From assembly GCF_034930985.1 (NCBI RefSeq), contig NZ_JAYGIM010000016.1, forward strand, positions 62,001 to 126,000: DNA of 64,000 bases, given 5' to 3'. The DNA comes from Arcicella lustrica (lineage in GTDB: Bacteria; Bacteroidota; Bacteroidia; Cytophagales; Spirosomataceae). The notes below the pieces were generated by a model. That model did no database searches, was not told the DNA's origin, and saw nothing but the letters and a program-made list of their open reading frames with translations. Position numbers and translations under genes: made by a program. Positions 25,118 to 34,342 of this stretch are shown here, in pieces (within the stretch, counting starts at the first letter, position 1; each line of letters begins with the position of its first letter).

Positions 25118-25948
25118 ATGTTAACATATATTGATTGGCATACTTCTCCAGAAATTTTTGAAGTTTTCGGTTTCCCGATTCGTTGGTACGGATTAATGTT
25201 TGCAATGGCTTTTTTAGCGGGTTATCAAGTACTTAGCTATATATTTAAAAAAGAAAGTCGTTCGCTTGAAGAAGCTGACGAATTATTACTTTATGCCATG
25301 ATTGCCACCGTTGTAGGTGCTAGAATGGGGCATTACTTTTTTTATGAATATCCGTTATTATTAAGCGACCCAGTTAAATTTTTTATATCCATGATTAAAC
25401 CTCCTTATGCAGGTTTAGCATCGCATGGAGCGGTAATTGGGATGTTAATTGCCTTTTATTTGTACTCAAAAAAGAGAAATGTTCCTTATTTGTATGTAAC
25501 TGATAGAGTAGTACCAACAGCAGCTTTGGGCGGAGCGTTTATTCGTTTTGGAAACTTGATGAATTCTGAAATTGTAGGAAAACAAACAGATGTGCCTTGG
25601 GCGTTTAACTTTTTTAATGACCCATCACTCGGTCATGATTATTTTGAAGTAGTGCCTCGTCACCCATCACAATTGTACGAATGTCTTTCTTGTTTGGTGC
25701 TTTTTGTCATCTTGATGTGGTTTTGGTCAAGAAAAAAGCAAAATACGACCAATGGTTTTATGACAGCCTTCTTTTTATTGTTTGTATTCATCCTTCGCTT
25801 TTTCTACGAATTCCTCAAAGAAAATCAAGTATCTTTTGAAGACCAAATGACGTTCAATATGGGGCAATGGCTAAGCGTTCCTGTAATTCTTTTTGCAATC
25901 GGGATTTTAGTATATGCTTTTCGTAATCCTAAAAAAGAACTTAAATAA
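25118..25948 (+). CDS. lgt: Prolipoprotein diacylglyceryl transferase
   Basis: A membrane protein of 276 residues with about seven hydrophobic segments. PIRWYGLMFAMAFLAGYQ is the usual N-terminal block, PYAGLASHGAVIGMLIAF holds the essential His, FIRFGNLMNSEIVGK is the Lgt signature (GRxGNFxNxE type, here with the glutamate kept), and VPRHPSQLYE the second conserved histidine region. It transfers diacylglycerol from phosphatidylglycerol to the lipobox cysteine of prolipoproteins such as those at 888, 13562 and 14278. The 190 bp upstream hold only AT-rich sequence with repeated TCACAATT words. Confidence 0.95.
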   Translation: MLTYIDWHTSPEIFEVFGFPIRWYGLMFAMAFLAGYQVLSYIFKKESRSLEEADELLLYAMIATVVGARMGHYFFYEYPLLLSDPVKFFISMIKPPYAGLASHGAVIGMLIAFYLYSKKRNVPYLYVTDRVVPTAALGGAFIRFGNLMNSEIVGKQTDVPWAFNFFNDPSLGHDYFEVVPRHPSQLYECLSCLVLFVILMWFWSRKKQNTTNGFMTAFFLLFVFILRFFYEFLKENQVSFEDQMTFNMGQWLSVPVILFAIGILVYAFRNPKKELK

Positions 25949-26039
25949 GTTTATTTAATGATAACTTATTCTATTGATTATTAGGGAGTTTTGTTAAAAT
26001 TATTCATATTTGTGTAATATCACTTTAACAACAATAATA

Positions 26040-26810
26040 ATGGAAAATAAAGAAACTCAAACCGACGAACAATTAGAAGATAAGAAACCAACACTTGTTG
26101 ATAAACTTGAGGATTTAACAGAAACAGCAACGGATAAAATCAGTGAAGTTACGGGTACTGATGTTGTTGCGAAAGCTCAGGAATTAAAAGCAGAAGCCAG
26201 CGAAAAACTTGAAGAAGTTAAAACAGCAGTAACTGAAAAAATTACTGAATTGGAAAGTATTGATGTTGTCGCAGAAACTGCTGAATTGAAAGCAGAAGCA
26301 GCTGAGAAACTTGAAGAAGTGAAAGCAGCTACCGCAGAAGAAGTTACTGAGCTAAAAGCTGAGGCTACTGAAAAATTTGATGCAGTAAAAGAAGCATTAA
26401 ATGAAAAAATCACTGAATTAAAAAGTATTGATATTTCAGGAAAAGCGGAAGAGTTGAAAGTTGAAGCAACAGCAAAATTTGAAGAAATAAAAGCCGAAGC
26501 TACCGAAAAATTTGAAGAAGCTAAAGTAGTAGCAACAGCGAAAATTACTGAGCTGAAAGCAGAAGCGACTGAAAAATTAGAAGATGTGAAAGAAGCCGTC
26601 AATGAAAAAATAGCGGAATTAAAAAACATAGATATTGCTGCCAAAGCAGAAGAGTTGAAAGCCGAAGCTACTGAAGAATTTAATGATTTAAAAGAAGAAG
26701 TAAGTGCAGGAATTGAAGACTTAAAAGAAGTTGCCACAGAAAAAATAGAAGAAGCCAAAGAAGCATCTAAAGGGCTTTGGGGCAAAATAAAAGGAGTTTT
26801 TGGGGCTTAA
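26040..26810 (+). CDS. LEA/apolipoprotein-like repetitive helical protein
   Basis: A protein of 256 residues from ATG 26040, composed almost only of A, E, K, T, L, V and I. It is built of 11-residue helical repeats (ELKAEATEKLEEVK, DVKEAVNEKIAELK and similar) from about residue 45 to 235. It has no signal peptide. The last 12 residues GLWGKIKGVFGA form an amphipathic aromatic tail. Group 3 LEA proteins and apolipoproteins share this 11-mer design and protect membranes or proteins in stress. A stress or envelope-associated role is inference. The antisense frame is open for over 600 nt only because of the biased composition. Confidence 0.8.
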   Translation: MENKETQTDEQLEDKKPTLVDKLEDLTETATDKISEVTGTDVVAKAQELKAEASEKLEEVKTAVTEKITELESIDVVAETAELKAEAAEKLEEVKAATAEEVTELKAEATEKFDAVKEALNEKITELKSIDISGKAEELKVEATAKFEEIKAEATEKFEEAKVVATAKITELKAEATEKLEDVKEAVNEKIAELKNIDIAAKAEELKAEATEEFNDLKEEVSAGIEDLKEVATEKIEEAKEASKGLWGKIKGVFGA

Positions 26811-26825
26811 TAGTCTAATTTTGAG

Positions 26826-26919
26826 TTATGAATTATGAGATTTTAAAAATCAGAATGGAAAGAGAGAACTTAATAGTCAATCAAGCTACATTTGATAATT
26901 AATATCTCATAATTCATAA
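26826..26919. terminator. Inverted repeat between convergent genes
   Basis: TTATGAATTATGAGA (26826-26840) is an exact inverted match to TCTCATAATTCATAA (26905-26919), with a 64-nt loop. It lies between the LEA-like stop (26810) and the NlpC/P60 stop (26924), so it serves both transcripts. Confidence 0.65.
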
Positions 26920-26923
26920 TTTA

Positions 26924-28123
26924 CTAATAAACCTTATCTGCTTTCAACTTACCAATTCCTTCCATACCTGTTTTTAAAATACGTTTTGCTCGTAAATATC
27001 TTTTGAAATTGTAGGCATCATAATTCGGAGCAGAAGAATTCATACTATTGATACTTACTTTATCCGAAGCGTGAATAAATTCTCCATTTCCCAACCACAT
27101 CGCTACGTGGACTACTCTTTCAGAGCCATCTTCACGTTTTTCTCCGAAGAATAATAAATCGCCAGTTTTTAAATTTGACCAATTGCCTGTTTTATCAACA
27201 GTCTCGCCAACCATTACTTGCTGTGAAGCATCACGAGGAAGCATGATGCCATTCAAAAAATAAATGGTTTTGGTAAAACCGCTACAATCTACACCTTTGA
27301 AAGAAGTACCGCCCCATAAGTATGGAACGCCCATTAAACGTTTTGAAGTTTTAGCAAGATTTTCTTCTGTAGCATTAATTCCTGAGAGCCATTTATTATA
27401 AAGATTAGCTTCGTTTTTAGCGACAAAGCCTTTTCTATTATCAGGGAAAAGTACTTCATAGAAGCCGTCTTTTTCAGATTTCAATTCAATAATACAACCT
27501 GCTACCAAATCAGAAATAGTTTCTGAATTAATATTCGCTTCAGAATAAGCCGAACCATACGAACGAGTATAAATAAGTTTAGGCGAGTTTTGCCATTGCT
27601 TTAATTGTTCTTTTTTAATGGTGGTAATAGCACCTCTGTCCACCCAAGCGATATAATTATCTGGCGTTTGAATCAACAACCAACCATTGTCTTCTCTTTC
27701 TAAAATCTTTACAGGTGTCCCCATCAAAGCTTGTGAAGCCAATTCACCACTATGACGTGGCGAGTAACGAATATTACATACTGATACATCAATCAAACCG
27801 TAGATTTTATCTTCCAATTCAGCTTCTGGAAGTGTTTTGATTTCATCTATAACAATTGTATTATTAATTTTTAGCCGATTAATTAAAGCATTTTTGGCTT
27901 CAATTAAATTTGTTTTTCCTGTTAAAACCAATTGATTTTCTTTCCTAAAAGCATCAATCTGAAAAATAGCCGTGCGTTTATCTGGAGCAAATCGTTGTGT
28001 GAAACTATCAATGATTTGAGTGACAGAAGAATCAACAACACCTCGTTTTGGCAAAGTATTTTTGATTGGCTTTGCAAAAGCTACAAAACTAGTGAGAAAT
28101 AAAATAAGGAAATGTTTTTTCAT
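26924..28123 (-). CDS. NlpC/P60 (C40) peptidase with SH3 domains, YkfC-like
   Basis: A protein of 399 residues with signal peptide MKKHFLILFLTSFVAFAK. Two bacterial SH3 domains lie at about 110-175 and 185-240. The C-terminal NlpC/P60 domain has LMGVPYLWGGTSFKGVDCSG with Cys280, then VVHVAMW with His339 and FIHAS with His351, so the catalytic triad is complete. It should cleave gamma-D-Glu-diaminopimelate bonds in muropeptides. B. subtilis YkfC has the same SH3-NlpC order. A dipeptide epimerase and an aminotransferase-fold enzyme on the same strand further upstream support a muropeptide-use pathway. Confidence 0.9.
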   Translation of the reverse strand: MKKHFLILFLTSFVAFAKPIKNTLPKRGVVDSSVTQIIDSFTQRFAPDKRTAIFQIDAFRKENQLVLTGKTNLIEAKNALINRLKINNTIVIDEIKTLPEAELEDKIYGLIDVSVCNIRYSPRHSGELASQALMGTPVKILEREDNGWLLIQTPDNYIAWVDRGAITTIKKEQLKQWQNSPKLIYTRSYGSAYSEANINSETISDLVAGCIIELKSEKDGFYEVLFPDNRKGFVAKNEANLYNKWLSGINATEENLAKTSKRLMGVPYLWGGTSFKGVDCSGFTKTIYFLNGIMLPRDASQQVMVGETVDKTGNWSNLKTGDLLFFGEKREDGSERVVHVAMWLGNGEFIHASDKVSINSMNSSAPNYDAYNFKRYLRAKRILKTGMEGIGKLKADKVY

Positions 28124-28193
28124 AATGTTGATGATGAAAGTTGTTGTCTGTTAGGGAATTAAATGCTTCTATGTATAGCATGTTTTAAAAAAT

Positions 28194-28226
28194 AACTCCT
28201 TTCAAATTTAACAGTTGAAAGGAGTT
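28194..28226 (-). terminator. Terminator of the large T9SS gene
   Basis: AACTCCTTTCAA (28194-28205) pairs exactly with TTGAAAGGAGTT (28215-28226). Read on the minus strand the stem is followed closely by ATTTTTTAAAAC, giving the T-tail. It lies 15 bp past the T9SS stop codon at 28241. Confidence 0.85.
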
Positions 28227-28240
28227 TAGTATTTATAAAA

Positions 28241-31200
28241 TTAAAGTTTTTGTATTTTATATACTACCCGTTTATTATCTCTATTGAATTGCAGAAAATA
28301 TAAGCCAGTTGTAAAGCCACTGAAATCCAAAACCGTTTCGGATTTGACCAAATCTTGTTCTAAAATATCTTTTCCTAAAGAGTCAACAATTTTCAACCTT
28401 GTATTTTTAAAATAATCACTTCTAATCGTTACAAAGTTTGGTGTTGGATTGGGGAACAACGTAATATTCAAATCTTTAGGGTCTTCATTGGCAGTGATAA
28501 GTTCTATGCGAACAATTCCAGTTCCTAAGACTTTGCCAAAGCAATAGGCATCGTTTAAGTCATATATTTTGTAAGAAACAGAAGTTTGAGGAGTTACAGT
28601 TATCATAAATGGCGAAGTCTCTATTCTATAAGATTGTGTTGTTGATTGATTCATGCCAAATCTAAAAAACCATGGGGGGGTACCATTAAAATCAAACTTT
28701 AAATTTATTGGTTTACTATCACTCATATAAACTAAAGAATCAAAACTTACTGTAGGGCTTATCATCACATTTAAAGGTGATGAGTTAGCAGAACTACTTA
28801 CATCCTTTTCTGTTGATACTACTCTAAAACGATAATTATTTCCCGTAGGTAAATCAACAGGAATGGTAACAAGTAATGGGCTACTTGTTCCTTGCATTTT
28901 TAAGTCCACAAAGTTTTCACCATTTTTATCAGAAATTTGTGCTGAAAATTTAGTACCCGATGCAAAGTTCCCATTGGTATAATAATATAAATTATAATTA
29001 GCCCCAGGACATATATATGGGTTGCCATAATTTGAATAGAACTCCGTACTAATGCTTTTACTTGAAATAGGATTAACTGTTATGGTAACATTACCTGATA
29101 TTTTACTTAAACCACAAGTATTGTTAGCAGAAGTAAGTGTATAAGTTGTTGTTTGACTAGGTCTAACAGCAACTATATTTTCGTAATAATAAAAATCACC
29201 TTTCGTACCATCTGAAAGTTCATAATTTCCAGCATCTAAACTTGATAGTGCACTTGATTTAAGAGAATTATTTGTAAGCTTGAAATAGGCAGTTTGCCCA
29301 GCATTGATGATTGTATTTCCAGTAATGGTAATATCAGATGTGGTGAAAATATTGAAGATGTTGTCTGTATAAGTCTTTGTTAGTGCTGGTTTTGAAGAAA
29401 TTACTTCTAATTGATAACTTCCAAAAAGAGCATCACTTGGTATTTTTAACTTTATATTTCCTGAAGCATTACTCGTTTGCCCTGCTTCATACTTAATATT
29501 AGGCTTTGATTTATTTACAAAAGAAAATTTGAAAGTATTACCAGCCTCATATTCACCTACTGGAGAATATTTTATTTCTATTTCTTTTCCGTTACAACCA
29601 TTTAATGAACCAGTTGATTGAATGACTAATGCTGGTATAATAGTAACTTTTACGGAACCACTAGCTGTTCCATAGCCACAAACATTTTCAACTGATTTTA
29701 TAGAAAAGGTAGCGCTTTTTTGAGGAATAATGCTTATTGTGTTTTCAAGTGATTGGCTGTTATAAGAATATACTTTACCAAAATTATCTGCAATGATAAT
29801 GTTTGTTGGTGTTGCCGTTTTACTTTGATATTTAAATTTAACTTCATTCCCACCATATTCAGTTATTGTATCATGGCTTAATACTGTTGTCAAATTTACG
29901 TTGTTCAAAACATAGATATTGTATTTTGTCCAAGATGAAGATTGAGGTTCGTTTGTATTGCTAACTAATCGAATAAAATAAATACCCTCTTTAGTTTGAC
30001 TAGGAATTTTAACATTGATAGGATTTTCGCTTGTTTTACTTACTAAATCGGTAAAGACGGAGTCTTTAGCCGATGCAATTTGTAAATTATAAGTTGTGCC
30101 ATTTTCTACACCTCCTAAAATAGAATAAGAATAGGTTAAATTAGCTCCTGAGCAAATAGATAAAGGAGGAGTGGGGCTTTGAAGTGAATTAGAATTTCTG
30201 ATTATTTTAAAAGGAACAATTTTTATTTTTATATCATTACTAACTGTACCGTTACCACATTCATTTGATATTGATAGTAGGGAGTAAGTATTACTTTTTG
30301 TAAAAGTTGGATAAAATGATTTACCTCGTCCGTAACCGTTGGTGCCATCTGAAAAACTATACCCATAATTGCTATAAGTACCATCATGAAGAATACTGTT
30401 GTCAACACTCAAGTAGGTATTAATAGATTCTCCTGCTAACAATACGGCTTCATTATTTTGTAAAGTAGAATAGCTAAGAAGTTTAGCGTTGGGTTTGGCA
30501 TTAATCATTATATTTCGCTTACGACTAGCCAATACTGGATTTGTTGATACTACTTCAATGTAATATGCACTTGTACTACCTGCTAAATTACTTGGGATTG
30601 TTGCTTCTACAGACTTTCCTTTCCCTGTTCCAATAACAGTAAAATTTCTATTATACATCCCAACATAAAATAAAACCTTAAATTCATTATTATCTTGAAA
30701 TTTACCTAAAGTATCAATTAGTACTTTGATCTTATCTCCAGCACAGATTTGATTGTTTACATACTTTATTGTTATATCATTTTTCTTTGGATTCTTTATG
30801 ATTACATCAATCTTCTTATTCTCATTTATGTAAGTTGTTCCACATAAATTACTAACTGAAGTAAGTTTGAATGTTGTATTTTTTATAACGTTAACATCAA
30901 TCACTGGAATGTCGCTATTTAACGCATATCCTGGATAACTTCTGTCCTCAATGTTAATAGAATCATTAAATACAAAGGTCATGATACCACTTCCTGTAGC
31001 TTTTACAGGAATATACACAATTCCAGGTTCTTCTAATTCAAAAGGGTCGGCGTCAAGTAAGGTAGCTTTAGGCTTATTTTTTATTTGAATAGAATTAGGA
31101 CTGTAAGCTATATTTTTGTCATTGTTGAATGATATGCCTAAACGATAAGTAAGATTAAAGTCATTAATATCAAGTAGCGTTTTAGGAATGACTAATTTTA

Positions 31201-32590
31201 ATAAACCATCATTAAAAGAAGCAGGAAGAATAACTGTATGATTGTTAAAATCATTTAAAACTGCCTTGAAGGAATTGGGGTTCAATAATGAACTATTAAT
31301 ACGAAATTTGGCAGAAATAGTTTCTCCTACACATATTTCTTTAAATTGTTGTATTGAATCAAGTACTACTCCCGGTTTTACAGTCAGACTTGTAATATTT
31401 TGTCCGCCAATTCCTGAACCGCAACCACTTATAAAGGATGTAATAGAATAGTTTTGTGATTTATCAGGTTTGATTTGGAAATTCTGTTTAAGAGTGGAAT
31501 TTGGTGAGGTATAATCGAACATTCTTAGAGGAATATTCGTGCCATCATTCATTTTTACAATCCATGGACCTAATCCTTTTACAGTAAAATTAAGATTTAC
31601 TTTATCCCCCCAAATAACGTCAATATTTTCTTGAGCAATTTCTACATTAGCCTTTTCTGTGATAAGTATGTTAAAGTCATACCATATTGAACTGGCTTTT
31701 GGACTACTACTAATAATTTGTAAGGAATAATATGTGCCTTGAGGAATCTTTTCTGGAATGATAGCTTCTATGATATTGTCTTTAGCTACAGCATCAATTT
31801 CATAGATTTCTGTTTTATCGTTGCTACTACTAAGTTTAATTTTGAATTGATTATCTGAATTGATTTTACCAGAAGCAGAATAGGGGATTTTTAAAACGTT
31901 ACCTACACATATCTTAGTGACATTTGGCTCTAAAGCTTTTAGCCCTATTTCATTAACAGTGATGCTAACATTACCAGAACCATTAGACCTACCACATATA
32001 TTTTCTGTATATGCTATTTTGTAGTTCGTTGATTTTGTTGGATAGATTGAGGCATTAAAAGGATCATTTGATTCAAAATTAGATTCTAAATAATTGATAG
32101 AAAGTTTTGTGCTGTCTATAAGCACTATTGTTATAGGCGTACTCCCTGACCCTTTAAATTTTAATACTGTACTGGTGTAAGGGCTAATATCAAGAATTGA
32201 AGCTCCAGAGAGTGTAATGTTAGGTTTTGAATAAATTGTGTTGAAACCAGATTCTCGACCAATGATATTTGGTTTAGTCGCAATAACTCTAATAGATTGT
32301 TGATTATCATTACTGTTTTCACGAGTAAAATAACTTAACGGGATTATTGCTTTTAAGGGGCTAGAAGTTCCTTCTGTGGCCAAATCAATCCATTGTTGAC
32401 TACCCCTAATCTGCACCTTAAAGGTGTTATCTGCATCAAATGAGCCAGTACTTGTAAATGGAACGGAAATTGTATCTCCTTTACATACAACTCCAGAGAT
32501 TTGTCCTGTAGTAATCGTAGGAACTTGCTGTGCGTTGAGGTGAAGAAATGAAAAAAGTAAAAAAATGGTTGTTAGAATAATTTTTTTCAT
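28241..32590 (-). CDS. Giant repetitive T9SS type A cell-surface protein
   Basis: A protein of 1449 residues with signal peptide MKKIILTTIFLLFSFLHLNA. The body is about six repeats of roughly 200 residues. Each has an Ig-like beta half opening with a cysteine phrase (GVVCKGDTISVPFTSTGSFD, KICVGNVLKIPYSASG, EICVGETISAKF, QICAGDKIKVLID, SICSGANLTYSY), followed by a second half ending in a YxxxSxxxxCGxG phrase (TENICGRSNGSG, SISNECGNGTVS, SVENVCGYGTASG). The end is a type A sorting domain (LFPNPTPNFVTIRSD, LDFSGFTTGLYFLQF). It is a long surface fibre or adhesin candidate. The repeats probably arose by duplication and have since diverged. Confidence 0.88.
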   Translation of the reverse strand: MKKIILTTIFLLFSFLHLNAQQVPTITTGQISGVVCKGDTISVPFTSTGSFDADNTFKVQIRGSQQWIDLATEGTSSPLKAIIPLSYFTRENSNDNQQSIRVIATKPNIIGRESGFNTIYSKPNITLSGASILDISPYTSTVLKFKGSGSTPITIVLIDSTKLSINYLESNFESNDPFNASIYPTKSTNYKIAYTENICGRSNGSGNVSITVNEIGLKALEPNVTKICVGNVLKIPYSASGKINSDNQFKIKLSSSNDKTEIYEIDAVAKDNIIEAIIPEKIPQGTYYSLQIISSSPKASSIWYDFNILITEKANVEIAQENIDVIWGDKVNLNFTVKGLGPWIVKMNDGTNIPLRMFDYTSPNSTLKQNFQIKPDKSQNYSITSFISGCGSGIGGQNITSLTVKPGVVLDSIQQFKEICVGETISAKFRINSSLLNPNSFKAVLNDFNNHTVILPASFNDGLLKLVIPKTLLDINDFNLTYRLGISFNNDKNIAYSPNSIQIKNKPKATLLDADPFELEEPGIVYIPVKATGSGIMTFVFNDSINIEDRSYPGYALNSDIPVIDVNVIKNTTFKLTSVSNLCGTTYINENKKIDVIIKNPKKNDITIKYVNNQICAGDKIKVLIDTLGKFQDNNEFKVLFYVGMYNRNFTVIGTGKGKSVEATIPSNLAGSTSAYYIEVVSTNPVLASRKRNIMINAKPNAKLLSYSTLQNNEAVLLAGESINTYLSVDNSILHDGTYSNYGYSFSDGTNGYGRGKSFYPTFTKSNTYSLLSISNECGNGTVSNDIKIKIVPFKIIRNSNSLQSPTPPLSICSGANLTYSYSILGGVENGTTYNLQIASAKDSVFTDLVSKTSENPINVKIPSQTKEGIYFIRLVSNTNEPQSSSWTKYNIYVLNNVNLTTVLSHDTITEYGGNEVKFKYQSKTATPTNIIIADNFGKVYSYNSQSLENTISIIPQKSATFSIKSVENVCGYGTASGSVKVTIIPALVIQSTGSLNGCNGKEIEIKYSPVGEYEAGNTFKFSFVNKSKPNIKYEAGQTSNASGNIKLKIPSDALFGSYQLEVISSKPALTKTYTDNIFNIFTTSDITITGNTIINAGQTAYFKLTNNSLKSSALSSLDAGNYELSDGTKGDFYYYENIVAVRPSQTTTYTLTSANNTCGLSKISGNVTITVNPISSKSISTEFYSNYGNPYICPGANYNLYYYTNGNFASGTKFSAQISDKNGENFVDLKMQGTSSPLLVTIPVDLPTGNNYRFRVVSTEKDVSSSANSSPLNVMISPTVSFDSLVYMSDSKPINLKFDFNGTPPWFFRFGMNQSTTQSYRIETSPFMITVTPQTSVSYKIYDLNDAYCFGKVLGTGIVRIELITANEDPKDLNITLFPNPTPNFVTIRSDYFKNTRLKIVDSLGKDILEQDLVKSETVLDFSGFTTGLYFLQFNRDNKRVVYKIQKL

Positions 32591-32654
32591 AGAAAGGTTT
32601 GTAAAAATGTGAACGATATTAATTGAAATTTGTGTAGCTCAAAGATAGTAATAT

Positions 32655-33920
32655 TTACTTATCATAACTCATCTTAAATTTACTCAAATCTGCTTTGTAT
32701 TTTCGAGGACGAGTACTTTCAAAATCATAAATCAATTGTCCTAAATTCTTCATAAACGGAAAGCCTACGGTTTCGTAATCGTAATGGTCGTCGTTGAAAA
32801 TTTCGTCATTATTACAAAGTAAAACTGTCGTCAGCATAAACTCTACACCTGTCGAAAAATCAACGATATAGGCATTATCCAACAAAAAACCATAAGCATC
32901 GCCTACTTTGTTAAAGATTCTAATATTAGGATTTACTACATCGTCTTTGTGACTTCCGTACATCAAAAACTTGCAATAGGTCGGGTAGAAATCAGGAGCT
33001 TCATACTTGGGATAAGTACTTTCTGTAGGCATTTGCGACATATATTTGTACAAAAACTGATAGTCGGAATCCGTCAATTGAAAGCGTTGTTTAGTAGGAA
33101 TTGCTTCTGGGAAAAGTACAGCTTTCAGAATACCTTGCTGCTCTAATAATGGAAAAAAGTTTTTATCAGTAAAAGCAAATGGTTCTTTCACCAGAGAATC
33201 TCCTTTCATATAGCCTTTGCCTACCAAAATTGGTGTAGGAGAAGCGTAATTTTTCTCAGAAATTACCATAGGTTGTTCGTATAAAACCTTGTTGCCTTCT
33301 TTGAACTGAATAGGATTCGTTCTTCGGTTTTGTTCACGGTTCATGCCCACTTGTAAGCGATGATAAATACGACTATGTTCATAGCCTTTCTGATGAAGCG
33401 TCTCATTAAAAGCTTCTTGTCCTAAGAATTCATACAGACGATTAAAAGCATCGTTATCTGAAACCATCAAGATTTTTTTGATATAATGTGCTACTGAAGG
33501 CAAACCATTTTCTGCCGTAGAGTCTTTCGTTACAGGTGTATGTCGTTCATACTCTGCGCCAGTAAACATGGGAGTTTCTTTTGTTAAGCCTTTGATATGA
33601 AGCTGATTAATTTTCTCCAAAGCCATCACGCTGGCTGGAAACTTCACTGTACTGGCTGGATAAAAATACTCTGAATTGTTGATTCTGAAACCATAACTTT
33701 TAAAAGTCGGACGGTTCTTTTTATCTCTATTAATCTGAGTATAAAGAATTTGTACCCGATACTTATCGGCATTATCCAAAATGTCCTTGAACTGTTCAGG
33801 CTTTGTAGCCATTAATTTGGGAAGGAAATCAGTATCAAGATTTTGAGCTTGAGTCATAATAGAAGTTATCAGCAGTAAAGCGATTAGCTTTAAGGTTCTT
33901 TTTGTTTTTTGTTTATTCAT
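32655..33920 (-). CDS. Secreted serine hydrolase, class A beta-lactamase fold
   Basis: A protein of 421 residues with signal peptide ending MTQAQ. It contains S90-T-V-K93 in FYPASTVKFPAS and the S154-D-N156 motif in LMVSDNDAFN, the first two active-site motifs of penicillin-interacting serine hydrolases. It is longer than typical class A lactamases (about 290), with added segments after the SDN motif (YHRLQVGMNREQNRR). A DD-peptidase, amidase or muropeptide hydrolase is more likely than a resistance enzyme, given the same-strand NlpC/P60 and dipeptide epimerase genes. Confidence 0.85.
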   Translation of the reverse strand: MNKQKTKRTLKLIALLLITSIMTQAQNLDTDFLPKLMATKPEQFKDILDNADKYRVQILYTQINRDKKNRPTFKSYGFRINNSEYFYPASTVKFPASVMALEKINQLHIKGLTKETPMFTGAEYERHTPVTKDSTAENGLPSVAHYIKKILMVSDNDAFNRLYEFLGQEAFNETLHQKGYEHSRIYHRLQVGMNREQNRRTNPIQFKEGNKVLYEQPMVISEKNYASPTPILVGKGYMKGDSLVKEPFAFTDKNFFPLLEQQGILKAVLFPEAIPTKQRFQLTDSDYQFLYKYMSQMPTESTYPKYEAPDFYPTYCKFLMYGSHKDDVVNPNIRIFNKVGDAYGFLLDNAYIVDFSTGVEFMLTTVLLCNNDEIFNDDHYDYETVGFPFMKNLGQLIYDFESTRPRKYKADLSKFKMSYDK

Positions 33921-33945
33921 TGGGCTATTTGTTGATATATTTCCG

Positions 33946-34001
33946 TAGCACGAGCTTCCAACTCGTATAACAATTGCTTTACGAGTTGGAAACTCGTGCT
34001 A
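33946..34001. repeat. Strong REP-type hairpin, 20 of 21 bp paired
   Basis: TAGCACGAG-TTCCAACTCGT-type arm at 33946-33966 is matched by ACGAGTTGGAA-CTCGTGCTA at 33981-34001, with one mismatch and a 14-nt loop. It lies upstream of the serine hydrolase start and just before array A2. It differs in sequence from the GCAGTC and GTTCC REPs elsewhere in this window. Confidence 0.85.
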
Positions 34002-34042
34002 CTATTCGGTATCAGTTAAAATACTCATAATTTGACTAAAAT

Positions 34043-34336
34043 CGACCTCATGTTTAATGCAAGTGCCATCTAGTAAAATAGAATAATCATCTTGTTTAAT
34101 GAAATTGCCATCTAGTAAAATGTAATGGTCATCTTGTTTAAAGGAATTGCCATCTAGTAAAATGAAATAGTTATCTTGTTTAATGAAATTGCCATCTAGT
34201 AAAATGTAATGGTCATCTTGTTTGATGAAATTGTCATAAAGTAAAATGTAATGATCATCTTGTTTAATAAAATTACCATCTAGTAAAATGAAATAGACAT
34301 TTTGTTTAATGGAATTGCCATAAAGTAAAATATGCT
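34043..34336. repeat. Array A2: 14 tandem 21-bp units, same family as A1
   Basis: The block is 294 bp, exactly 14 x 21. Alternating half-units are TGCCATCTAGTAAAATGTAA and GGTCATCTTGTTTAATGAAA types. Variants of the first carry ATAAAGT, as seen in A1. Shared positions with A1 (CAT, GT, AAAA or TTAA, AAT) show a common origin. All six frames contain stops. It ends 6 bp from the DUF1016 gene stop. Relative to transcription of its neighbours it runs in the opposite orientation to A1. Confidence 0.95.
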
Positions 34337-34342
34337 AAGCCC

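Noticed and set aside
26177..26785. 202-codon antisense ORF over the LEA-like gene
   Set aside because: The serine/alanine-only translation mirrors the biased sense composition. It is a shadow.
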